The notes under the pieces were generated by a model, which did not search any database, was not told the DNA's origin, and saw only the letters and a program-made list of their open reading frames with translations. 48,448 nt of DNA from an uncultured Enterorhabdus sp. (lineage in GTDB: Bacteria > Actinomycetota > Coriobacteriia > Coriobacteriales > Eggerthellaceae), in the NCBI GenBank assembly GCA_947573925.1, contig CANPHS010000003.1:1-48448 (forward strand), given 5' to 3'. The position numbers and the translations under genes were made by a program. This document shows positions 28,219-36,326 of the stretch, in pieces; position 1 is the first letter of the stretch, and every line of letters begins with the position of its first letter.

Positions 28219-29622
28219 ATGGGCTTGGCGAAGAACGAGTTCAAAATACCCGACCTGATCGTCCGCTACATCAAGAGGGCGGGCTACCGGATCGACACGG
28301 CCATGGCGCCGCACATCAACGAGTGGTGGAACTGGTACACTTGCTCCGACGCCTGGTACGAGCTGGAGTACCGCAAGCCGGACGACAGCACCGGCACGCG
28401 CCGAAGGCTCTCCCTGCACCCGCACCGCAGGGCGTGCAGGGAATGGGCCTCCATGCTCCTCAACGAGGATACGGGCATATCGGTCAACAAGAGCAAGGCC
28501 AACGAATGGCTCCAAACCTACCTGGAGGAGCACGGGTTCTGGCCCACCGGGCAGCAGCTCATCGAGAAGGCGTGGGCGCTCGGCACGGGAGCGTGGGCGC
28601 TGCGGTTCGACATAGGCGCCTCGGAGACCGATTCCAAGGTGTTGGTGCGCTGTTACGACGCTCGCATGGTCGTGCCCCTGTCCTGGACTCCCGATGGCGT
28701 GACCGAGTGCGCGTTCGTCACGGAGGTGTCCATAGAAGGCAAGAGGGCGCACCAGCTCTGCATGCACGTGATCGAGGAGGGCCGCTACGTCATCAAGACA
28801 GCCATGTTCCAGGGGAACCGAGAACTCGTCCCCGAGGAGCACGGGGCGCTGTCCTCATTCGACACGAAGTGCGCCACCCCCACCTTCGCACTCGTGAGGC
28901 CGGCCATCGAGAACACTGCCGTTGACCTGTCCCCCTACGGCATGAGCGTGTTCGCCGACGCGCTGGATGCGGCAAAGTCGGTCGATCTTGCCTACGACGC
29001 CCTGTTCCAGGAGATCGAGTTGACGGAGGCCATCGTGTTCCTGGATGAGTCGATGATCGACTTGCGCGACGATCACGGGAAGGCCGTGCCGGTCGCCATG
29101 GGCGACGGGGACAGGAAGTTCCGCAAGCTGGAGGGTCAGGACGGCAAGAACCTCTACGAGGTGTACTCCCCCGCCATCAGGACGGAGCCCATCCGCTCCG
29201 CCCTGGACGTGGCCCTCGCCGAGTTCGGCGATCTCGCCGGCTTCGGGCAGAACTACTTCACCCTTGACAAGTCGGGCGGCCTGAAGACCGCCACCGAGGT
29301 GTCCGCCGACAACTCGGCCCTCATGCGCAACATCCGCAAGCACGAGAACTCCATCAGGCGCTCGCTCCAGACGATCACGGGAAGCCTGCTCACTTGCGCC
29401 CGGATCCACTGCGGCGCGAAGATCGAGAAGAACTTCGGCCCGATAGAGGTGTCCTTCGACGACTCCATCATCGTGGACACCCAGGCCGAGAAGAACATGA
29501 TGCTCGCGGAGATCGCCGCAGGCGTGGTGCCGGCGTGGAAGTACATGGCCACGTTCTTCGACATGTCCGACGAGGAGGCCATGCGTTTGATCGGCACGAA
29601 CTCCGTGGACATGGGGGCGTAA
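28219..29622 (+). CDS. phage portal protein (SPP1 gp6-like)
   Basis: 467-aa ORF after terminase; GHKAVPVAMGDGDRKFRKLE and YFTLDKSGGLKTATEVSADNSALMRNIRKHE. Confidence 0.85.
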   Translation: MGLAKNEFKIPDLIVRYIKRAGYRIDTAMAPHINEWWNWYTCSDAWYELEYRKPDDSTGTRRRLSLHPHRRACREWASMLLNEDTGISVNKSKANEWLQTYLEEHGFWPTGQQLIEKAWALGTGAWALRFDIGASETDSKVLVRCYDARMVVPLSWTPDGVTECAFVTEVSIEGKRAHQLCMHVIEEGRYVIKTAMFQGNRELVPEEHGALSSFDTKCATPTFALVRPAIENTAVDLSPYGMSVFADALDAAKSVDLAYDALFQEIELTEAIVFLDESMIDLRDDHGKAVPVAMGDGDRKFRKLEGQDGKNLYEVYSPAIRTEPIRSALDVALAEFGDLAGFGQNYFTLDKSGGLKTATEVSADNSALMRNIRKHENSIRRSLQTITGSLLTCARIHCGAKIEKNFGPIEVSFDDSIIVDTQAEKNMMLAEIAAGVVPAWKYMATFFDMSDEEAMRLIGTNSVDMGA

Positions 29623-31427
29623 TGCTGACCCCCGAGCAGGCCGAGGGCGCCGGTGAGCTGGTGGCCGAGGTGTACCGCCAGATAGAGGCCGAGCTTCTGG
29701 AATACCTCGTCGCCAAGATGATAGAGGGCGACGTGTCCGGGCAGAGGGCGGCCACCGCCCTGAACCTGCTGGCCCAGTCGATGCCGACCGAACTCAAGAA
29801 GATCATCGACGCCCATGCCGACGAGATCGACGACACCGTGCGGCAGGAAGTGGAATCCGCCCTCTCCGCGTCAGACGCCTTCGACCTGGCCCGCATCACC
29901 GCTGCGGCGGGCGTAACACTGGCAGATTCCGCCCTCACCGCCCAAACCGCCGCCGTGGCCACGGGGGCCAGGGACGTGCTGGCCCGCGACAACCTGGATC
30001 TGTCGGCGGCGGCACGGTCGAAGTTCCTGCAATGGAGCACGTGGGCGGCCACCCAGGCGGCCACGGGCAACATGACGGCCGACAAGGCGCTGCACAGGGC
30101 CGTGCGAGAGCTTGCCAAGGGCGGCCTGGGCATCGAGTTCGTCACCTACCGCGACGAGGGGACGGGCAAGGTCACCGTCACAAACCGCGTGGACGTGGCC
30201 GTGCAGCGCCACCTGCGCACGCTCATAGCCCAGGGGGCTGCCGAGCTGACCATGGCCCGCATCCAGGACGCGAGGGTGGAGTTCGTGGAGGTGTCCAGCC
30301 ACTACGGGAGCCGTCCGTCCCATGCTGAATGGCAGGGACGCTGCTACCATGTGGGTGGCGCCGTGGAGGTTGACGGCGTGCGCTACGAGGACTTCGAGTT
30401 CGGCACCGGCTACAAGGGGACGTGCGGCCCCTACACCGCTCTGGGCGACCAGCTCCTGGGCGTCAACTGCCGGCACTCGTTCGCACCCTGGCAGCCGGGA
30501 ATGCCCCGTGCCTACTCTCCCGACCCCGAGCACCCCAGCGGCATCCCCTCGGACGAGGCCTACGCCCTGGCGCAGAGGCAGAGGGCGAGGGAGCGCCGCA
30601 TCCGCGAGACAAAGCGCGAGCTGGCCGCAGCCGAACAGCTGTGGGCGGCCGACCCGACGGCGGAGCACCGTGCAGAGGTGGACAAGCTGAAACTGAAGCT
30701 GCGCCGCCAGCAGGAGGGCATGCGGAAGTTCATCAAAGAGGCCAACGCGAAATGCAAACCGGGAACCGAGGTGCTGCACCGCCAGCCCCGCCGCGAGTGG
30801 GCCGGTGACAGGCCGAAGTCTGCTATCATGGAGAACATGAGACATAAGGAACCGCTAGTGAAGATGGCCAAGGACAGGAACGCCCTGTCCGTGTCCCCCG
30901 CTGTCAACGCGAAGGGGTTCCACGACGCGTTCAGCGCCATGCCCGTACCGAAGCCCGTGGCCGAGAGCGCGTACCGCGAGGCGGGGCGCATCCTGTCGGC
31001 CTGCGACGGCACCGAGTTCGAGCACCTTGTCGCCATCGACGCCCGCACCGGCGTCCTAGTGGCAGACAACCTGGACGTTGCACCGACGCGGGCCAGGGCC
31101 ACCGGCTTCCGCAATTCCGACATCGCAAAGATACGGCAGTGCAGCGGCGGCGTCGTGACGATACACAACCACCCGGGAAGCAAGCAGCCTTCGTTCCGCG
31201 ACGTGGTAACAGCAGCGGAGAACGCGGAGGTGCGGGCGTCCATCGTGGTGGGCCACGACGGCTCCGTGTGGTATGTATCCGTAAACGACCCGTCGGTTGC
31301 AGACCAGCTCCTGGCAGCCTATAATGAGTCAAAAGCGTACTTGGGAGAATTCGCAGAGCAAGCGGCTCTCAAGACTATGCTTGAAGACGATAAATCAAAT
31401 TTGATCGATTGGAGGAGGCTGAGATGA
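29622..31427 (+). CDS. phage minor capsid/head protein with C-terminal RadC/JAMM-like domain
   Basis: Head region (HAEWQGRCYHVGG...GVNCRHSFAPWQPG); C-terminal VVTIHNHPGSKQPSFRDVVTA resembling HxHP...SxxD. Confidence 0.78.
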   Translation: MLTPEQAEGAGELVAEVYRQIEAELLEYLVAKMIEGDVSGQRAATALNLLAQSMPTELKKIIDAHADEIDDTVRQEVESALSASDAFDLARITAAAGVTLADSALTAQTAAVATGARDVLARDNLDLSAAARSKFLQWSTWAATQAATGNMTADKALHRAVRELAKGGLGIEFVTYRDEGTGKVTVTNRVDVAVQRHLRTLIAQGAAELTMARIQDARVEFVEVSSHYGSRPSHAEWQGRCYHVGGAVEVDGVRYEDFEFGTGYKGTCGPYTALGDQLLGVNCRHSFAPWQPGMPRAYSPDPEHPSGIPSDEAYALAQRQRARERRIRETKRELAAAEQLWAADPTAEHRAEVDKLKLKLRRQQEGMRKFIKEANAKCKPGTEVLHRQPRREWAGDRPKSAIMENMRHKEPLVKMAKDRNALSVSPAVNAKGFHDAFSAMPVPKPVAESAYREAGRILSACDGTEFEHLVAIDARTGVLVADNLDVAPTRARATGFRNSDIAKIRQCSGGVVTIHNHPGSKQPSFRDVVTAAENAEVRASIVVGHDGSVWYVSVNDPSVADQLLAAYNESKAYLGEFAEQAALKTMLEDDKSNLIDWRRLR

Positions 31428-31582
31428 CACAAGAAGAGAAGCTTTTCATGGTGTGCGATGACACCAACAACGATATCGATCTCGACGACATCAATCTCGA
31501 TGATCTCCCCAAAGAGCTTTTAGAGAGAATGCGCAAGGCCATGGAGGACGCAAAGGCCATTGCAAAGCCCGCGGCTGCATAG
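31424..31582 (+). CDS. 52-aa acidic protein, translationally coupled to the minor head gene (absent from supplied ORF list)
   Basis: ATGA overlap, GGAGGAGG SD; MTQEEKLFMVCDDTNNDIDLDDINLDDLPKELLERMRKAMEDAKAIAKPAAA. Confidence 0.6.
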   Translation: MTQEEKLFMVCDDTNNDIDLDDINLDDLPKELLERMRKAMEDAKAIAKPAAA

Positions 31583-31632
31583 CCGCATCCAACCCAAGGC
31601 ATGACGGAACGGCTCACGGGCCGCCCGTCCGC

Positions 31633-31660
31633 AGCCCCGCCACGGCGGGGCTTTTCTTTT
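31633..31660 (+). terminator. rho-independent terminator
   Basis: AGCCCCGCCACGGCGGGGCTTTTCTTTT. Confidence 0.8.
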
Positions 31661-31777
31661 GTCAAAAGTCCTCCGGCGACACCTCCCGGATACTGCCCCT
31701 TGCTTGGGATAGCGCGAAAAACCCACCCACGAGCGGAGAGAACCGCGCAAACAAACCTGGGATGAAAGGAGCAGGTA

Positions 31778-32311
31778 ATGGGAGCAGAGGACTTGGGCAA
31801 GCAGGCAGAGCCGCAGGAACCCGCCGGGAACGAGCATCAAGGCTCGACCGGCGAGGGCAACACCGACCCGAAGGCGGGGGCGACCGACCCGCAGGGGGAC
31901 GGCGACCCCGACGACGGCGTGGTGGACAGCCACGGCCAACCCGGCATCAACAGGGAGCGCCACGACCGCGAAATCGCCGCGAAGGACGCCCGGATCGCCG
32001 AACTGGAGGGGAAGCTGGAAGATGCCTCCAAGACGGAGCAGGGCCGCGCCGACCTCAAGAAGGAGATCGACAAGCTGCGGGCCGAGCAGGCCGACGAGCG
32101 AGTGGCCCACAAGCTGGAGCTGGCGGGCTGCGTCGATCTGAAGGCCGCGAAGGCCCGCCTGGACGACTTCGGCGGCGACGTGGACAAGCTGAAGTCCGAG
32201 TGCCCCTACCTGTTCGCAGAGAAGAAGCAGACCGGCTCCACCGGCCTGGAGGCTTCGGGCGCTGCTTCCGGCGGCCCGGCCAAGACGATCCGCGATGCCC
32301 TGAGGGGCTAG
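31778..32311 (+). CDS. scaffolding protein (GP20-like)
   Basis: Charged coiled-coil ORF immediately upstream of the capsid gene. Confidence 0.75.
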   Translation: MGAEDLGKQAEPQEPAGNEHQGSTGEGNTDPKAGATDPQGDGDPDDGVVDSHGQPGINRERHDREIAAKDARIAELEGKLEDASKTEQGRADLKKEIDKLRAEQADERVAHKLELAGCVDLKAAKARLDDFGGDVDKLKSECPYLFAEKKQTGSTGLEASGAASGGPAKTIRDALRG

Positions 32312-32323
32312 AGAGGAACCCAA

Positions 32324-33220
32324 ATGATCACGCTCGCAGAACTGGCGACCAACGCCGACGGCAAGCTCGTGCAGGGCTTCGTCAACGAGATCATCACCGA
32401 TAGCTACCTGCTCTCGGCGCTGACCTTCGACGACTGCCTGAACTCCACGGGCACGTCCGACCTGACGTACACCTACAAGCGCGTGAAGACCCCGATGGAG
32501 GCCAAGTTCCGCGCGCTGAACACCGAGCCCGAGAAGAGCAAGCCGGAGATCGAGCGCGTCACCACCCAGGTGGCCATCCTCTCCGACGCCTGGAACATGG
32601 ACCGTGTGGCCAAGGAGGCGGCGTCCGACCTGTACGAGCTGCACCTGGTGGAGTCGAAGAACGCCATCATCCGCAAGTTCAACGCCACCATCATCGGCGG
32701 CGACACGACCGTGGACGAGAACGGGTTCGACGGCCTGAGCAAGGCCGTGACCGGCACCTCCACCGACTTCACGTCCGCGGTCGATCTCGATGCCCTCGAA
32801 AAGGCCTCCGCTTTGGCCTTCGCCGAGGAGATGGACAATTTCCTGTCCGCGCTCATGCGCGATCCAGACGTGCTGCTGGTGTCCCCGCGAATGAAGGTGA
32901 AGATCAACGCTATCTGCCGCATCCTGGGCATCAGCAACGTCACCATGGACTCCGCCGGCCACCGCGTGAGCGCATGGGACGGCATCCGTATCGAGGAGCT
33001 GCGCGACGGGGCCCTCAAGACCAACGACATCTACGCCGCTTGCCTCGGTATGGACGGCTTCCACGGCATTACGCTGAAGGGCGGCAACGCCGTGAGCGTC
33101 AACCTCCCGAACTGGGAGGCGCCGGGAGCGGTGAAGACGGGCGATGCCGAGTTCGTTTGCGGGTGCGCCCTCAAGGCGACGAAGGCGGCGGGCGTCCTGC
33201 GTGCCAAGCCGGCCGAATAG
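32324..33220 (+). CDS. major capsid protein
   Basis: 298-aa ORF after scaffold; position and composition typical of HK97-type capsid. Confidence 0.8.
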   Translation: MITLAELATNADGKLVQGFVNEIITDSYLLSALTFDDCLNSTGTSDLTYTYKRVKTPMEAKFRALNTEPEKSKPEIERVTTQVAILSDAWNMDRVAKEAASDLYELHLVESKNAIIRKFNATIIGGDTTVDENGFDGLSKAVTGTSTDFTSAVDLDALEKASALAFAEEMDNFLSALMRDPDVLLVSPRMKVKINAICRILGISNVTMDSAGHRVSAWDGIRIEELRDGALKTNDIYAACLGMDGFHGITLKGGNAVSVNLPNWEAPGAVKTGDAEFVCGCALKATKAAGVLRAKPAE

Positions 33221-33594
33221 TGGCCACGGCGCCGACATACCGGTACTACCGCGACAGCTACGGCGGAACCGCCGTGCCCGAGGCCGAGTGGGCGCACCGC
33301 TCGGCCCGGGCGGCCGCCTGGCTCGCCAGGACCGAGGCGCTCTCTACCGTCACGCCCTGGGGCGACCCCGACGAGTGCCGGGCCATGGCCCTGTGCGCCC
33401 TGGCCGACAAGGCGGCAGAGCTTGACGCGGCGGCTGAAGATGCCGAGGTGTCCTCGGTGTCCGTCGGCTCGGTGAGCACGTCCTACGACGCCACGCGGGG
33501 AGGGTCTATCGACCTATCCCCCGCCGGGCGCGAGCGGGCCATGCTGTCGGCCGTGTCCCCCTGGCTGCACGTGTACCTGGGGGTGCGCCTGTGA
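33220..33594 (+). CDS. head-tail connector-type protein
   Basis: Position after capsid; GTG start overlapping capsid stop. Confidence 0.55.
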   Translation: MATAPTYRYYRDSYGGTAVPEAEWAHRSARAAAWLARTEALSTVTPWGDPDECRAMALCALADKAAELDAAAEDAEVSSVSVGSVSTSYDATRGGSIDLSPAGRERAMLSAVSPWLHVYLGVRL

Positions 33595-33941
33595 GGCGCC
33601 CCGATTACAGGCTGTGCGACCAGACGGTGACCGTATACCGCCGCAACGGGCGGGACGATATCTCCCGCACCGTCTTCGACCGGGCATTCCTGGACATCAA
33701 GAAGGTGCGCAACGTGGAGAAGACGGGCAGCGACGGGGCCATGTCGTTTTTGCTCGTCATCCTCGGCGACGCCGACGTGCGGGATGGCGACAAGGCCATC
33801 CACGGCGAGGGGCCGGAGATCGGCACCGACGCCGAGTGGCAGCAGTTCGTCCCCTCCAAGGTGCGCGGCCTATGCGCCGTGCGCTGGGCCGACCCCAAGT
33901 ACCTGGGCGGCGAGGTGTGCCACGTCGAGGCGGGCGGATGA
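33591..33941 (+). CDS. head closure / minor capsid protein
   Basis: Position in connector cluster. Confidence 0.55.
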   Translation: MRRPDYRLCDQTVTVYRRNGRDDISRTVFDRAFLDIKKVRNVEKTGSDGAMSFLLVILGDADVRDGDKAIHGEGPEIGTDAEWQQFVPSKVRGLCAVRWADPKYLGGEVCHVEAGG

Positions 33942-33942
33942 C

Positions 33943-34311
33943 ATGATCGTGAGAGTGGACGCCAGCATCAACCCGCCGAGGGAGATCATGGAGCAGCTGG
34001 GCGTGACCGAGCGCGGGCACGTGCAGGAGTTCCTGACTGACCGCGTGCTGTTCCGCATGCGGCGCTACATGCCCTGGCTCTCCGGCATGACGGCCACGAG
34101 CCTCACCCAGGCCACTTCACCGTCAACCATCACCGTCAACGCGCCTTACGCCAAGCGGCTGTACGAGGGGTTCTCCGAGGCGGGCAACCCCCTAAACTAC
34201 ACGACCATCACCAACCCCTACGCAGGTCCGCGCTGGGACGAGACCCTGGTCTCCCGCGAGGGCGCGGCTATCGCGCAAGAGGTTCAGCAGTTCGTGGAGG
34301 GAAGGCCATGA
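33943..34311 (+). CDS. minor capsid (Minor_capsid_2-like) protein
   Basis: YMPWLSGMTATSLTQ...APYAKRLYEGFS...NPYAGPRWDE pattern. Confidence 0.7.
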   Translation: MIVRVDASINPPREIMEQLGVTERGHVQEFLTDRVLFRMRRYMPWLSGMTATSLTQATSPSTITVNAPYAKRLYEGFSEAGNPLNYTTITNPYAGPRWDETLVSREGAAIAQEVQQFVEGRP

Positions 34312-34757
34312 GCGACGCGCTTGGGAAAATGAGAACGTTCGTGGAGGGCTTCCCGGACTTCGACATCCTGGGGAGCCTGGAAATCGACTGGACGGACGAG
34401 GTGCCCAACTGCGCGGGCCTGTTCCCCGCCGGCATGGTGGAGGTGTCCCGCAAGGCGGACATCACGGGCAACGTGGCCGTGACGAACCAGTACAACTTCG
34501 CGCTGTACGCCCGGCTGCCCAAGATGGGCCAGCCCGACGACGCCGGTGCGGAGCTGAACGCCTCGTGGGTCATGGCCTTCCAGGAGTGGGTGCAGGCCCA
34601 GTCCGTCCTGGGGCTCGCCCCGGCCTTCGGTGACAACCCGAGGAGCGAGAGGATCGCCGCCAGCAACGGCGCGCTCTACTCCGCCGGCGACGAGGGCACC
34701 GCCCTCTACGCCGTGCAGCTGTCAGTCAGATTCGAGAAACGCTACAAGAGGAGCTAG
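34308..34757 (+). CDS. minor capsid / tail completion protein (Minor_capsid_3-like)
   Basis: 149-aa ORF between connector and major tail genes. Confidence 0.6.
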   Translation: MSDALGKMRTFVEGFPDFDILGSLEIDWTDEVPNCAGLFPAGMVEVSRKADITGNVAVTNQYNFALYARLPKMGQPDDAGAELNASWVMAFQEWVQAQSVLGLAPAFGDNPRSERIAASNGALYSAGDEGTALYAVQLSVRFEKRYKRS

Positions 34758-34759
34758 AA

Positions 34760-35299
34760 ATGGCAGGATCAACGGCCAACACCTTCAACACACCTGCGGA
34801 CCAGACCATCGCCCGCGAGCAGCTGGTCTGCTACCTCAACACCGCCACCTACGCCTCCCCCACCTGGGCGGCGCTCGGCAAGCGCGTCGAGGACTCCACC
34901 ATGGACTTCGACTGGGGCGACGAGACCAAGCAGGACATCCTGGGCAACGTCCACACCACCATGAAGAAGCCCGTCATCACCCAGAGCTTCGACCCGTGCA
35001 ACCTTGACTCCGCGGACAGCGCCATCGCAAAGGTGTGGCAGACCGCCGTGCACGACCAGGACCCGCAGAAGCTCTGCAACATGGACATCCTGGTGGTGCA
35101 CCTGTACGCAGGAACGTCCTCGGCCCCGTTCGCGGAGCGTTACCCCGCCTCCATGGTGAAGCCCACGGGCCTCGGCGGCGAGGGCGGCGGCTCCATCGAG
35201 ATGCCCATCGACGTGACCTACGGCGGCAAGCGCGAGACCGGCACCGCGGCCGTGGCCGACGGCGCGGTGACCTTCACGCGCGACGGCGCGGCGAGCTAG
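34760..35299 (+). CDS. major tail protein
   Basis: Position; beta-rich ORF with MDFDWGDETKQDILGNVHTTMKKPVITQSFDP. Confidence 0.7.
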   Translation: MAGSTANTFNTPADQTIAREQLVCYLNTATYASPTWAALGKRVEDSTMDFDWGDETKQDILGNVHTTMKKPVITQSFDPCNLDSADSAIAKVWQTAVHDQDPQKLCNMDILVVHLYAGTSSAPFAERYPASMVKPTGLGGEGGGSIEMPIDVTYGGKRETGTAAVADGAVTFTRDGAAS

Positions 35300-35307
35300 G
35301 GGGAGAC

Positions 35308-35763
35308 ATGGCCAAGGAGCTGAACTTCGAGACGGGCGTGGTGGAGTACACCATCAACAGTGCCGCCACCGCCCGCTTCAACCCGACGGACGCCATGTTC
35401 GTGGAGCGCATGTACAACACCTTCGGCGAGCTTGCCGACAAGCAGGACGAGTTCGAGGCCCGCGTGGCCGAGATCGGCGAGGACGGCGAGGCCATGTTCG
35501 CCTACGCCGCCGAACGCGACCGGGACATGCGCGGCATGATCGACAACCTGCTGGGCGCCGGCGTGGCCGACGCGCTGTTCCCCGGCATGAACTGCTACGC
35601 CCTGGCCGACGGGCTGCCCGTGTGGATCAACCTCATGTTCGCCGTGGCCGACGAGGTGGAGGCCACCTTCACCGACGAGCAGAAGAAGTCCGACCCGCGC
35701 GTGAAGGCCTACAACGGCAAGTACGCCGCCATGGCCAAGAAGTACAAGAGGGCCAGGAAGTGA
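35308..35763 (+). CDS. tail assembly chaperone-like protein
   Basis: Between major tail and Gp15-like gene. Confidence 0.55.
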   Translation: MAKELNFETGVVEYTINSAATARFNPTDAMFVERMYNTFGELADKQDEFEARVAEIGEDGEAMFAYAAERDRDMRGMIDNLLGAGVADALFPGMNCYALADGLPVWINLMFAVADEVEATFTDEQKKSDPRVKAYNGKYAAMAKKYKRARK

Positions 35764-36323
35764 TTCCCGACGCCCCCTGGGAGCTGCCGGAGTCCGCCGT
35801 CATCGGCGGCGAGGAGTGGGAGATCAACTCCGACTTCCGCTGCGCCCTGGACACCATAGCGGCCATGAACGACCGCGAGATAGACGACGGGGAGAGGACG
35901 GGCGCCGTCCTCTCCCTCCTTTTCCCCGACTACGAGGACATGCATATGTCCCACGTCCAGGAGGCCCTTGACTTCGCCTTCTGGTTCGTAGGCGGCGGAC
36001 AGCCCCAGGGCGGCCAGAAGCGCCCCAAGCTCATGGACTGGGCGCAGGACTTCCCCATCGTGGTGGCGCCAGTGAACCGGGTGCTCGGGTTCGAGGCCCG
36101 CGAGGCGCCCCACCTGCACTGGTGGACGTTCCTGGCGGCCTACAACGAGATCGGCGACTGCCTGTACGCGCAGGTGGTGTCGATCAGGAAGAAGCTCAAG
36201 CAGGGAAAGAAGCTGGACAAATCGGACCAGGCCTTCTACCGCGCCAACAGGGAGCTGATTGACATGAGGGGAAGGGCGACCTCCGCCGAGGAGGACATGT
36301 TCGACGAATGGACGAGGGGGTAG
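35760..36323 (+). CDS. bacteriophage Gp15-like protein
   Basis: LMDWAQDFPIVVAPVNRVLGFEARE..HLHWWTFLAAYNEIGDCLYAQVVSIRKKLKQGKKLDKSDQAFYRANRELIDM. Confidence 0.75.
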   Translation: MIPDAPWELPESAVIGGEEWEINSDFRCALDTIAAMNDREIDDGERTGAVLSLLFPDYEDMHMSHVQEALDFAFWFVGGGQPQGGQKRPKLMDWAQDFPIVVAPVNRVLGFEAREAPHLHWWTFLAAYNEIGDCLYAQVVSIRKKLKQGKKLDKSDQAFYRANRELIDMRGRATSAEEDMFDEWTRG

Positions 36324-36326
36324 GCC

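Noticed and set aside
26188-28842. 884-aa - strand ORF across terminase and portal
   Set aside because: Antisense GC-rich shadow ORF; + strand terminase and portal are convincing and in operon order.
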